A stretch of DNA of 64,000 bases from Stictocephala bisonia (lineage: Eukaryota > Arthropoda > Insecta > Hemiptera > Membracidae). The stretch covers positions 310,001 through 374,000 of the forward strand of contig JAQJVL010000517.1 of NCBI GenBank assembly GCA_035578905.1, given 5' to 3'. A program made the translations under genes and the position numbers. Under the pieces are notes generated by a model, which searched no databases, was not told where the DNA came from, and saw only the letters and a list, made by a program, of their open reading frames with translations. Positions 25,107-40,100 of this stretch are shown here, piece by piece; within the stretch, counting starts at the first letter, position 1, and every line of letters begins with the position of its first letter.

Positions 25107-28100
25107 CAAATAACGTTACTAGCATATCAACTTTCAATAATAAGACTTTCAAAAATAAATACCAATAACTATTTATAATAGGTAGATAATAATTGCAGGT
25201 GTCAAATGCTTCAAGTGTTTAAGAAGACGACAGGAGTTTGTTATACCTGACGAAACATTGTGTTTGTTCCTGACGAAACGTTGTGTTTGTTCCCTAAATA
25301 CTTGAAGCATTGGAAACCTACAAATAGTATCTACCTATCATGAACAATCCAATGCTAGCAAATAACTTTCAAAGAACAAATATTTATAAGTTGACCTCGT
25401 TGGTCAGCGAATTACCGACCAACTAATCGTGAAATGCTGTATAATGCTACTATTTATTCTGAGTTGTGTGTCGTAGATATTTTGCCTTTCATCTGGTGAA
25501 AACTACTGCGTTCTGCTTGAGTTAATTCCACGCCTAGGTGCCACTGGGTGAAAGTAAGTATATCTCTAATGTTGGCAGAGTTTTCTAGGATTATCGTCCG
25601 TCCCCAGCCTCTGACCTTACGTCTACGACCTTAAATTCTTCCTATCCTAAAATGGTATTGTTATTGCTTTTTAAGGAGATTCCACTTCGCTATACGATGG
25701 TATTTAGTTAGTAAACTTTATGGAATTTTCGTTTCTAGTCCTTTTAAACATAAATAGCTGTAAAATTCAAGTTTACCAGGTTAGTCACGCTTGCTTGCTT
25801 AGAGACATTCGAGGTTATTTTCTTCTACGTCAAACTCTGTAATTCGTATAACAATTTCGAACCAATGGTGGTTGAGGGAAAATGCAATCCAGGAGGGTGG
25901 TCTCGTACTCTTGACAGTGTAGCCCCTAACTCAAAATTCTAAGATGTACTTCAGTATATAAAAAGCTGCGATTTCTTAATATCTATCAAAAAATCAATTG
26001 GAATATCTTTTTGTTAGTGATAACATACTTGGATGATACACGGCACTATCAACTGCCATATAATGAGGGTGGGTGGGAAGGTCCTGAGAGTGTCGAGCAC
26101 TGAGAGTGGAGGAAAGGAAACCAATGTTGTTTTGTTACTAAATAAGGGTGAACTCAGTGGCAGTGTTGCCAGCGTGGATCAGTGGAGTCCAAGATTTTAT
26201 TCCCCAACTGAGCTGACGGTCGGTACTTTACCCGTTGAATAAAGTTCGCGTACTGACTCGTGTGACTTGCAATGAATTTTTTATTTTAAAAATATACTCC
26301 AGGAGAGGTTAACTTACGTACTAGACAAGTAGCCACCTCACTACTAATTTTAAGATGCTTAAAAAGTAAACAGATTAAAATTTAACGTGTGTGACAAATT
26401 TATTACAACATAAGTACAAAATGTACAAATATTATCGTGATCGATTTTGGTAAACAACTTTTGCCATCCTCAGACCGGAGGGATTCACGAAGGAATTAGG
26501 AAGGACGAGCTTCAGTGGTTCCTTTGTAAATCTGTCTGGTCGGGGATATATGTAAGAGTGGTTTACTAAAATCGATTTTAAATTTAATAAATTTGTGTTG
26601 TGTGAAGTTCACTCGAATCGTTACTAAAAGTTACTCGAATATAAATTTGACTATAAGAAGTAATTAAGAGAAAGGTGATGTTAAGACTTGAATTATGCAA
26701 TTTCCTTATCGGTGATTGACCAAAACTGTTTATATAATGACATTCCACACCTATACGGAAGGTCATGAACTCGCGCACTCACACGTACGTCCAGCCGGTA
26801 GTGAACTGGGACGGAACCGGCTTCGCTTTCTACGGAAATGAACTTGCTGCGAAAGATGAGCCCGACTCACCCACCGGTCCACGGGTGAAGGCGGTCGTGA
26901 GAACGGAGGAAGCGGTGGGTGAGTCAGCGTATTAATCCTGAGCCAACGGTCTCGCCTCGGAGTAACATAACTGCTCAGCACTATGGTCTCGAGCTGAGCA
27001 GCATTACGCCCAAGGTTGGATGCACAGGTGACCTAGTGGTTCACTTATGGAACGTCGCTAATAGTTCTCGCACAGGTTGGAGATTATGTTCAATCAAAGG
27101 AATGAGTTAACAGTAAAATTCGTATAATCATAAACACTATAAGAACTTTTATTTTTTACTAGAGAATCATATTACATAGTATTTTACACAAAATTTAAAA
27201 CTGAACCAATAATTCGTATTTGAAGTCAAACAATACTTAATCGTCAAGCCCCTATAATCTATAGACATAATATTTATTTACCATTAATATTATCAAAGAA
27301 TAAATGTTATATAAATTTAAACAACAATAGAAGGTAACTTAAAGCTATTGCTTTCAATATAATGATATCTAATTTGCAAAGAAATAGACTATAGTAAAAA
27401 TGTGATAAAGGAAAACTGTTCAATTGTTTTTTTATGCTAAAAATAGTTCCAAAGATTAATGACATTTCCACTACTATTGATGTTGAATTTAACAAATTGT
27501 AAATAATGCTCTAAACGTAATACAAACACTAGATAAAATTGTAGTTGTTTGTAGTAAAAAAAAAAAAAACGGTACAAGTTCAAGTGCATGTTTTTTTTAA
27601 ATATACAAGTAAGATTTTTATTATTTTTTAATTTTCCTTACAATATGTTAGTTGTCTCAAAACGGCTCAAGTGTGTAGAGCAATATAAAGACTTGGTTGA
27701 ACTACAGTGCTAGTGTAAACAGAGTAAAGTGACGTGAAGGGGTAAGAACGACCCGCTCGTCTATTGACCATCTCCGCATAATGGTCTACCATTTCCATAC
27801 CAAGTACACGGAGAACACTGTATCGGTTTGTTCATAAATGTGTACAGAACGGTTTATTGTTTTGTTTGTAAATGTATAAAATTTTTAAAATATATTTCAA
27901 TTAATGTTAAATATGGGGGAAAACGTACTTATCCCTATTGTTGTTAACTAGTTAAAAATAACACCACAAAAAGAATCCATTCAAATGAGTAACCGTAGAT
28001 TCCTGACTGGTGTTAAAAAAATTGTACATTTTGACCCCATAACTATGTATATGATATAACTTTTACTTAGTTTTTTTCCTCTTAAACACGAATATTGTAT

Positions 28101-31100
28101 AAATTTCTTCTACGAAACATAAAAAATTTTAATTTAGAATATGTTTGTTTTAGTTATCTACTTGCCAGTATACCAGATTATAAAGGTACTTTTTCGTGAC
28201 AACATCGATTTTTCAGTAAAATATAAAGAATGTAAAAGTTCAATAAAATATTATGGTTTTTTTTTTTTATTTTTTTAAGATAGCTCCACATACTTTCCTA
28301 GGAAGAAAGTTGCCACATTTTATTCAAGGTCATCGCTAAAACGTTACCACAAAAATTATAGGTAGCTTATAACTAATCAACCCAACCTAACCTAACCTAA
28401 CCTACCTTTTTCTAAATCTCGTAGTTACTGTTTGTCACATAAAAAAATAAATATTTGTCTTTAGGGGAAAACACTACATTAGATTAATACAACATGCATC
28501 GTTTTAGTGTTACTGTTTTACAGCTATTGGTAATATTGGCAACATTGACAACTATCGGAGAATATGAGTAAACCATATTCCTGATAACAGAGCTTATCAT
28601 TTATAGTACAAATATTATCTATCTAGGCCTAATCGATAATTGGTCCTCAAAGATACTTTGATTTAACTTAAATGTACTATATTAAAGTCATAAAGGCCTT
28701 GTTGAAATACATAAAAATCAAAAACAGCAATACAACAACCTCTTTTCTCGTAACTATCCGAATAATCCCGATTTTCATGAACTCAATCCGAATGCTTCCA
28801 ACATCGATTGTAAGGAGTCAACATCGATAGAACAAACTGACTGAGGCGTCCTCTAATATTGACTTGCCCTCAACGCGGTGGCTGGACAGACCCGGCAACT
28901 CAAGGGTAGAAACGTAAGACTGATGGTATTCGCATCTTACAAGAAGAATTATGCAGTATCTTTTTTTAAATACATGGACTAGTCTTCAGTAAAAATAAAA
29001 CAATTTTAATTGCTACTCACGAAATTAAGTAATGTTTTATAATGTAAGTAGTATATGTATACGTACATTTTATAGCAGTCGACAATTTTATCGCACAATG
29101 TAACAATCATAACGGTTTTGAGTAAAATTGATAAATGTGAGTATCTGTGAAGTTGTGTGCGTAGAACAGGTAGGATGGTCGGTCAAATTATGAATTCATA
29201 AGGTGGGAAGATCAACCAAGTTTTGAGTTCTAAAAGTAGTATGAGTCAACATCTACGAGTAGTTACATTTGAAGTTGGGTGGATAGGCTACTATTTCGTA
29301 TTATTCGTTTTGAACTCTGGCCTTTAGGCCTGTGCGTAAACGTTATACAGCGAGTTAAGTACCCACCATAAGCGCAGTTGCGGATTTTAACCGGCGACCC
29401 TGCTGTACGAAGGAAGACTTAGCAACTGAGCCTCATACTAGCACAAACGTTAACTTCCTCATAACAAACGTTTTTACTATATTATCCAAATTTACATCAT
29501 TAAACCTTTACATCAAGTATTCATTTAATGTTCATTCAAATGTTTGAGCAGAGTATGTTAACCTGAACATTGTCTAATGTTTAATATGACATTCACTGGT
29601 AACAACGATCTTAAATGAACTCTGAATCTGCTTTCGAAGTCAAGAAATTAATTTAAAAAATTGACAATAAACGCATAAACAAACATTTAAATCTTATATA
29701 TGGCTTGAAGAATCTGAGTTTGTTAGCTCTAGAACCTTAATAATTTAATATGCTAGAAATATTTGTCCTTTTACACTAATAGCAACTTTGTGAACAAGAA
29801 AATCTATTAAATCTGTAAAAATAATGTATTAGTAATTGTAAATCTTAAAAATTGATTATTTGACTATATGATATCTGTTCAAGTTAAATGAGTATATTAG
29901 TAAAGTATTGATGATAAATTAGGATTGTTTTCTATAGCATTTTCTTCTATTTAGACATTACTTAACCCCAAAGAAGGCTGACCGTTTTGATTGGTACATT
30001 CACTCAAACAATACAAGTGAAAGTTACACAACACAAATTCATTGCAATATAAATAAAAAATATATTGGCGGTCGATTTCATGAACTATGTTTACTAATCC
30101 TCAAACCAGAGGATTAGTATTCCTGGAACTCAAAGTATTCCAGTTCCACAAACCTGAAGTGTTTAAAACTCAAATGAAAAATATACACTGAACTTATTTA
30201 GGCCGTTTTATAAATATTTAAAAATGGATTACATTCAATATACAACAATTCAAACATATTTAAGGTCTAAAAATTACAACGAGCCCAATATATTTTATTT
30301 TTAGTATATTACAACTCAATACTAGCCCAAATAAAAAAAAATTAATTGCAAAAGGTTAATTGGAACCTACTAGATGTGTTTTTCTGATCGCACTTACCTC
30401 CGAATATACATGATGTATTATTATACTGTATAAAATAGTGAATCTTAACAATCCGAGCATTTCCTACTAATCCGTACACTTTTAATCCGTACTCCCGTTA
30501 ATCCGAATACAATCCAGATTTTTTTTAAACTAGTTTTTACGTAATATTACGGCTAAAAAAGTGTATTACAGCAATATTTGACAATTTTGTATCTATAACT
30601 GAACAAGATGAACTGAAAAAGATTTAATTAAAGGATGTTGAATAAAAAATTAATCACATTAGACAGTTTTGGTAATTCAAATAAAGGTATACCCACACTG
30701 TGGTAGTAGTTATTAATTTTGTAAAGTAATATATGTGACAATTAAAAAAGTTTCATGTTATCAACGTACTGTATTTCAGTTCCAGCTCAACTTCGTTCGG
30801 ATTAACGAGGTTCCACTATATCCGAACATCAGTAAATAGTTTCTTGAACAATTTATGTATCGTACTGGTGACAAGTACGTATCCTCTCAATTATTAAGGA
30901 CGAGTGTTATGAAGTCCAGAACACACCCTCCGACCACCCTATCACCTGTGGCTCAAGACGCTGCTCCCTCCCGGTGGGAGTAGTGGTCAGCCCTCGCGTG
31001 CCTATCGCCCAAGATCTCCTCCCGGTCACGAACCAGGGCAGGATTGATCCAGCCACGTTCCCGCTCGATACTGGCCCATAATCTTATTTACTTTAATAAA

Positions 31101-34100
31101 ACGCCGGGGTGGTCATGGACGTCTTTCTCCAACACCCTACATATTTTTAGGCAGTCTGAAAGGCATTAATGTATCAATACTTGATAATATTGCACAAAAA
31201 TAATACTAAATATTTGTTCAAATCTGGAAGGGCTATGCCCTAGTATTTATATAATTTAATAATCAATAAATAACTAAATATCACTTCGTTGAGTAATAAG
31301 AACACAAGAATGGCAAAGTTAATATATTCTTCAGAGTTAAAATTAGAATCCAAGGAAAGGACTGCCCTACTTGAAGGACTTTTCAAGGACTAGTTTCCCT
31401 AATTGGACAATTTTATGGTAATTAAGTGACCAATAACCTGAATAATGAATTAATGTGTTATTTTCATTTCTAATTAAATTTCTTCCTTGTATCTCAAATC
31501 CATTGTGAAACAAGAAGACGTGTTGGTAGAGTCGATAGATGGTAACGATCTCATTATTTTAGTTTACATATACATTAGTTATTGTATGTTAATTAGAAAT
31601 AAACATCATTAGTAAACAAATAAACTTTATTTCAAAAGGGCTGTGACATTGTTCACTCTTTTCCTATTATTATTGTGAATAATTGAGTTAATTAAGAACG
31701 TTTCGTATTCAGTGATCTACTAACATCATCTGGTGAAATGGAAAACTAAACGTCCAAAGAAACTATGTATAACGTTAATGATAAGTGGCTTATCGACAGA
31801 ATCCATGAAATTATATATTAAGTTTGGTAAGTTTAGGTACACTTTTTAAGGGAGTTTTATAAAAATACCTCTCACTCAGTTATATAGTGTTAAAAGCTAC
31901 GATCTGTCATAGAATGTATAAAAATAAATAAATGTATAGCCAAGACAACTAACGCACCTACAATTTATCGTTGAATCGGGAGGACGTAGTTATTGTTATG
32001 TTTACAATAAAAACAAATATTTCATTTATTTATTCTGTAACAATGTAAATAGGCCTACTGCGCTACCTAGTAGCGATAACAAGTATTATAATTTGTAGTT
32101 AAGCAATTTCACACCAGTTGTGTTTTGGCTATGATGTCTCGCTCTCGGTCTGTCTCTGAAGCTTCTTCCTCGTAGAAACATGAACTCTACAAGTGCTCGA
32201 ACTAACTCTCGTTCGGACTAACTCTCAAGATGTCCATGGTGGTCTTTTTCCCCTTTTGTTCAAAATGTATTGTATTATTCTTATTGTGCTACGGTCGAAT
32301 ATCATCATCTCCTAGCCAGCGCAGAACATCTTGTTGAGGGCCCTCAGCATCTCCGTCTCCCCTTCACAGCTCAGCCGTGGTATTGGTAAAGGTACCGTAC
32401 CTCTCTTAACTTATTATACAGTCCAAACTAGTCAAAATTAAAAATTTCCAGTCAAAATATCTATTCTAGAACCTAACCATTATGGTTTGATTTTTGGCAA
32501 CTGACAACTTGGATAATCCGTTATATCCTTTGGAAAACATCAGACTTCCGGCCACCCAATTTTCTGGAGAAACATTGCCACCAAATTTTCTCCAGTTTTT
32601 AGCTGACACCAACCCTAAGTGGACATCTGTTGGCATTAAGAATACTGAGGAAATAAAGTATTGCCTACAACCTCCATAAAACGTAAGGTCCCATAGATTT
32701 GTTCTAACAAGTCCTAAGAGGATGTAAACTCACCATACGTCCCAAATGTCTACACCTTTCTCAAAAGTAGCTTAAATCGGTTACAAAAACAGACGACACT
32801 AACTAAACTACTCTTAACTACACTCATCATAATTACTCGCCATCCATATTCACTCTAATGTCGACGACTAGCGTGTTAATAATAAATAATACATATTATA
32901 AGCACTGACACCAATATATACCACAAAGTCTCCAGATGTTTAAATTTGTTACCATGACGTTCTCATGACACCAATAACATTTTACAGTGCACAATGCATA
33001 GAATGAATCGACATACATACGTTATTTACCTTTCTACACATTAAATTTCAATTAATTTTCAGAGTTTATACTCTACAATTCATATAAAATACTATAAAAT
33101 AAATCCAAATAAAGACTTATTAACTGTTTCGATGACCAGGGTTGCGTGACAGTCGTCAGTCACGGCTTCCATGATCACGTAAACAGACGTCAACAATACA
33201 AAGCTAGTGTCAGCCTAAGTAGGCCCGTACATAGTCTCACATCATGTCACATTCACAATGAAGAGTTGTCAACTGTTACGATGACCATGTAATATCAATG
33301 GTCGCGTGACTCAGTCATCAGTCACGGCTTCCATGATCACGTAAACAGACGTCAACACTGCAACGTTAATATTGGCGTAGGGTAGTTAAACCCTACATTG
33401 CGTCTACAATAAGATAAACATCACACTATTTCTTTTCCTGTAGTCTTGCCTTTTGAACATTTTCCCTGAGTTCAATCATGTCGCGTGATGAACCAACACT
33501 TGCAGCTCTTAGCGTGTGCAGCAAGTAGACAAGAACAAGAGTTCATACAACATTTCGTTTCACCTTAAAGGATTTCCTGTGGAGTAAAAACCCGTCTACC
33601 AGCCGGGGTTCCTCCAGGTGTGAGGCCATGTGGTGTATTGGCAAGACCCCGGATGTTGACCCAATATCATGGTGTCACATTGCGTATGTACACATTCTGC
33701 AATCATTAGTACATATGTCGATATCTGGACTGCGCACTAACCTTAATTTATTTTAAAAGCTCTGTGTATAGTTTCTCTTTTTTGTAAAAGAAACCACTCG
33801 TCAAGATATAAGGAGTACTGCTGGTGAATTTAAAAAAAAATTAAAAGAGGTCTTTTGTTACCAGACGAAGTTAAGGTTGAAAAGCCCTCTGTAACACTTA
33901 ACCTGGGGACTAACTGATTAAAAGTAACTTCCAAACGACCACCAGTGACCGAGCAGGCGGGCTGGGTGCAAGGACAGGATCGCTCATCGGTCACCCACCC
34001 AAGGAACAGCCACGCTCGATGTTACTTGATGCCGTTATCATGCGATAACGTCGTAACCCTCCAGTCAATTCCACTGGCATATTATGAGTATATGAACGAA

Positions 34101-37100
34101 TGTAGTTATTGTTGCTAGTTAAGGTCGTCTGTTTCTTAGAAATGCTTATTAATAGCCCAAGATACAAGTTAACTGAGGAACCTGCAGTTTAGTTTGGAAT
34201 CCGAACCACGTGTAATGACCTGATTTTCAGCAAATGCTCAAGCCTGATACTCAAGTCTCTTTCCGGCAAAACATCTGATTACTGGTGACCATCTCATATG
34301 GACCGCATTCTTGTCTAGTGATATTCAAGTTGATAATATTTTATCAACTATGCCACTAGGCCTACAATAACAGTTCTGAGAAATAAACGTATCGCCTGTA
34401 ATCTGCGCAGAATTTGGCTCTTAGCAGCTGGATTACAGCACTACGCTGTTGCGTACCAGCTGTTAACTGCGACGATCACTACGTGGTAATAATGATTACA
34501 TAATTCATCATGAGTCAGTTGGGGAACAATGATTAAGTCTCGTCTTAAAGGAGAGCTGAGACTAAAAGCTTTTCAGCATAGCAAACAAAATAAGGACACA
34601 TCATGTGAAATAACATTTTGAAAATGTTATTCCATCAATTTTGTTATTATAAAACCTGAACTTCCTACTATAGCAGGAAAATGTTCTACTTCTTCTTTTG
34701 GAATGGGTCTAACTTATTTGATGTCCTAAAAGTGTGTTTTTGACCAAAAGTGGGTGGTTTGATTATTACTGTTGTTTGAGTCAAATTTCCATTTTCTAGC
34801 CAGTTAGGAAGTGTTTTACAAATTGTAAAACACAAGATTTCTTCTAACATTAGATTTTATTTTCCACAAGGCCAATGTTCAATTTTAAACTTAACCATTT
34901 TTTAAATATAAAATATTAACAATTGATGGTAAACTTTACCTCTTTTGTTCCGCCACCAATAAAAATGATGAATCCAGAAGCACCAAAATTAAAAGGACTC
35001 CCAAAAATCCACAAAGTTGACAGCCCAATTAGACCAATAGTAAATTTCACAACATCGCCTACATACAAGATAGCAAAAAAACTAGAAATAATGATTAGAA
35101 AACTCATCAAAGTAGAAAACAACCATAGCCTAAGAAATACAATTGAATTAGTAGACAAGATAAAAGAAACAAATATCAAAGATCATCATAGCCTAATATC
35201 TTTTGACATAGAAAACCTATACACCAATGTCCCAATAAAAGAAACGTTAAAAATAATTGAAGATAACTTAAAGAAAAATCAATCCATAGATAATGAAATT
35301 ATAAACTAACTAATATCTCTACTGACAGTCATTTTGGATCAAAATTATGTTGAATATGAGGGAGAATACTACCAACAACAGGAAGACAATGGGGAGCCCT
35401 TTATCTGGTATTTTAGCCGATTTATTTTTAAACCATATTGAAAATAGCAAAATTATGATTGAAAACAATAAATATTATAAAAAACTGACACATTACTTCA
35501 CATATGTGGATGATATATTTTGCCTATACAATGGAAACCATAGACAAATTGAAATTTTCGGCAAATATCTAAACACCATCCATCCGAACCTGAAATTTAC
35601 AACTGAAATAGAACAAAATAATAGTTTAAATTATTTGGATCTAACCATAACAAAATCGAACCAGAAATTAGAATTCAAGATTTACAGAAAACCTACTATC
35701 ACCAGCCATACAATACAGGCAACTTCGAACCATCCCATGAACCACAAATTAGCTGAATACAACTCTTATATCCATAGATTGTTAAATATACCAATGAATA
35801 AACAAAATTACAACAATGAAATCACAATATTAAAATATATAGCAGTAGAAAATGGATATAAACCAGACATAATAGACCAAATTATAAGAAAACAAAAAAG
35901 AAAAAACAGTCAAAATCAGCACATTAAACCTAATGAGCCAAATAAATATGTTGTAGCAGAATTTGAAGAAAACATGTACCATACATACAATAATATTTTT
36001 AAATCATTAGGATACAAAAAGCTTTCAGAACGACAGAAAATCTTGAGAAGACATTGACTGCCAGACCACAAAATATTAACAAATTCACAAAAACTGGAAT
36101 TTACAAAATAGAATGTAATGACTGCCCTAAACACTACATAGGCCAAACAGGCAGACCTTTCATGACCAGATTTAAAGAACATATCCCCAACAGAAATTAC
36201 AAATCAAAATTTGCTGATCACTTAGTAGAGTCAGGCCACGACATCACAGGAATGGAACAAAATTTCAAGATTTTAAAAGTTTGCAAAAAAGGAATAAAAA
36301 TGAATGTAATAGAACAGTTTGAAATTTATAAATCAATAAAACAAACCCCTCTCCAATTATTAAATGAACAAACTGATTTCCACAGCAATGAAATCTTCGA
36401 TACAGTTATACAACATCGAAAACAGAATAATAAATATAAACAACTCAATAATAGGCTGTAAGGTTGGCAACACCACCCTCATCTTGATTCACCTCTAAAA
36501 CAACAGTTAGTGATTCAAAAAATCCAAACTCAAGTACTTTAAACTTTAATGGTTTAGTGTGTAGTGAATAGTGAACACCTGAAGATGGAGATTAGTCTCC
36601 GAAACCGGTAGTGTCAGAAAAAACTGAAGATTGGTGGCGGAACAAAAAAGGTAAAGTTTACCATCAATTGTTAATATTAACCAATCAGGATAAAATACCG
36701 ATAGAATAATCATGGATATAAAATATTGTCTAATGCACCATAAAAAAATTAACTTATATGGTGCATTAAATTTGTATCCCCCTGATTGTTTGTGTACAAA
36801 TAAATGTGGTTATAGTTTTATTTTTTATCTTATATCAAATAAGTAAAAGCTAATTACAAAATCTAATTTCATGGAGCTCTAGTCTCACTTACCCTTTAGA
36901 GCATGTAAAAATTTTGAGCAAAAAAAATTATTTTTTTAGAAAAAGTAGCCGTGATATTTCCTTAGTTGTAACGTTCAACTGCAAAACACATTGCCTGGTT
37001 GGCAAGTGGGGAAGAGAGAGTTAACTGCCACTATTCTTCAACTAAAACAATATTTTGGGGACGAATGGTCAGACAACCGGTCTCCAAGTAGTCAAAAGGG

Positions 37101-40100
37101 TTACATTAGTTCCAAAGTCAACACCAGGTAGAGGGTCGGAGGGTCGACTGTGACAACATTCACTATTCACTAGATCAGGCATGTAAACACATGATAATTC
37201 TTACGGTCTTAAGATAATCAAAGAAAGTGTCTGACTATAACATAATGGCTAAATCCAAATATAGAAATCGTTTTTGATTGGAGTTTTTTTTTAGCAGAAT
37301 CTCATAAAAGCTTGTTTGTGTTGTTCAAGTGGTCTATAAATTATACAGATAGTTTAAAAGGCATTAATCGTATGCTTCTCTTTCCAAGTGGAACAAATTT
37401 AATGCTAATCCGTGGGCCACTTACATATTGTTGCCTTACATTCGTCAAAAGCAGTGAATGGAAACCACTTTTCTGTCTAATTAGAATAATAATTTTAATC
37501 ATTTAAATATTTAGTTTTATTCACTATTATTATTATTAATAGGAAAATACAATCATATTTAACGAATCAGATACTAAATAATTTTTTGTCAACATAGTAA
37601 TAACTAATCTGTTGCATATGAAAACAGTGCAGGAATGAAACTAGTTATGGGTTTTTTTTTAGATTTCAGCCCTCTTTGGTGTACAGTCAGTTCCGTCCAT
37701 GGCAGACATTTGATATAGTCAAAACATTTACACTTCTACAACCTGTACTTTTCTTTGCCCTAAATTAGTTTTGCAACTTTTTGTAAACGAATATTCCAGC
37801 GAAGATTAATTTATTGTTTATTGTTGATCTTATTGTTGTTATATATTTACTCTCGTTATTAATTTTCAGAATATTTGGAGTGGCCTGGGTATTTATACTG
37901 TATTGTATTATGTTATGTTTCATTTGAATGTGTTACGCTATATTATTTTTACATTAATGTTCATATTTATATGTATTTGGGCCTTATAAGATTTTGGTTT
38001 AGAAATTATATAATTTTTGTTAAATGCCTGATTTAATTATTATGTTTTGATTCTATAAATGTTAAGAGACTTGGCATGTTTTTTAATAAAGTAAAATTAA
38101 AATTAAAAATTAATAATAATAATTAATAATTGGAAAAGTAACAATGAAAGAAATAAATTGATAAAAATGTATTTTATGATGTAAATATCATAGCAAATGT
38201 ATTTTATCTATAAGATTTTGACTCATCGTTAGAGGTATAAATAAAAAAAGATTACTTGTAGAATATTTGTTGTACAAAATAATAAATAAAAAAAGAATTA
38301 TTATTATTATTCGTCACTAAGACGTCGATCGTAGAGATATGGGTGAATATGAGGGGTGAATGAGTGTGATGAGTGTAGATGAACGAGTGTATTCTTTGTT
38401 ACTAATCAATGCCAACTGTTCCTTAGAAAGTGCCATTAATAACTAGGGCAACTAAGGGACCTACAGCTTTACGTGGGATCCTATCCACGTAGTATTGATA
38501 CTTAGTTATCTCCCCTACACCACATCCGGACACTGACCACCACCCAACATGGACACCCCAGACTTCTCTAGTAGTGCCTCCGTCGATGGCAGTCATAGAG
38601 CGGACGCTATATCGGTGTAAAGAGGGCCGAGCATAGAACCTATTGCCTAAAATCTCCCATACTATAAGTGGGTAGAGACCAGTAATGTGTTTTCAAAAAT
38701 GCATTTCATTTATTTATGCACAATGTTTTACAATAGATTAAAAGTCCGCTTGGAATGAAACTACTCAACTAATGCCTACACATAACAAACGATACAGAAA
38801 AAAGAAAACAAACACTTAACATTCAACTATACATGTTTCGTATGTTGTAAAATAAACAAGTAACTTAGCCCCCAACATCGCTCATGCATTCCAAATTTAC
38901 TTGACAAAAGCGTTTCATTCACTCAAATTGGAGAGATACATGTGGCAATAAAATTACTTGATTCGCTATAAAACTGTTAAAATTCCAAAACGAGCTATTT
39001 TACATACAATTTATTTTATAGAAAATGTAAAGACGTAGAGAAAAAAATTAAAGACAAAAGAAAAACTAAAAATTAAGAAAGAATATAGTTCAAGCAGAAG
39101 TGTACGTGGATATTTTAGTTATGATTTTTTTTGTTTGAGTTGAAAAAGAATTTTTTGAACAGTTAGACACACTTAGCTCATTTTAGAATGTAATAGTATA
39201 CATATACTATTATTTAGGGGTTAAGGAACATTTAATCAGGCTTTAGAGGCACTAAATTTCTTCTTTTTGATATTAATATTGGTACAAATGTATTGATTCT
39301 TCAATGTGTTTGTTGTATATAGAAACATTTATGGAAATGTTCAAATTGATTTAAGCGTTTTATTTTCTTATGAATCTTATATATATTCAGACAGACTGTC
39401 CAGGTTGTCTAGACAGACGCGTGTGCACGTGCGTGTGCGTGTGTGCGTGACACCCCCCTCCCTCCATATACCCATATACGTACACTGGTAGACCCGCCCA
39501 CCTAACCATACACGCACTGTGGTGCTCACCCACCCGCCCAATCATACACGTACGATGGTACTGACCCACCCGCCCACCCATACACGTACAGTGGTACTCC
39601 AAGAATACTCCACCCATACATGCACTGTGTTATTGACCCACCCGCCCACCCATACACGCACTGTAGTAGTAACCCACCCGCCCACCCATACACGCACTGT
39701 AGTAGTAACCCACTCGCCCACCCATACACACACTGTGGTATTGACTCACCCGCCCACCCATACACACACTGTGGTAGAATATATATATATATATGTTGTT
39801 AGAGAATATATATATTCTCTAACACATTTAGTTGTGTTTTACTAGGCCTACTGTTAGCGTTAGTTTTATTTGTAAAATCAGACCTGGCAAGTGAAGACTA
39901 CTGCAATATTTAACATTTCTGTGCGTGCGATGCACAACGTATAAAAAAGAAAAAAAATAATAATTGTTTTATATATATAAAACTTTTTAACAATAATATA
40001 CAAATTTTATATATTTTACTCTCTTCATTCTTCTGGTGTTGATTTTATAAAAATCTCATAAAGAAGGAAAGATCATCACAAAAACTCTACACCTTCAAGG

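Larger units (their letters stand above)
34912..36678 (+). mobile_element. 5'-truncated Penelope-like retroelement flanked by 49-bp inverted repeats
   Basis: The element holds a reverse transcriptase with the [23 protein letters not shown] and YVDD landmarks, followed by a GIY-YIG endonuclease, the arrangement that defines Penelope-like elements. The N-terminal part before KIHK is missing. The RT is broken by one stop and two frame changes, so the copy is dead. The ends 34912-34960 and 36630-36678 are reverse complements with a single mismatch. A hammerhead-like motif lies at 36575-36614. Confidence 0.88.

Noticed and set aside
39519..39845. Thr/Pro/His repeat protein
   Set aside because: Generated by a 36-bp minisatellite; open frames exist on both strands.
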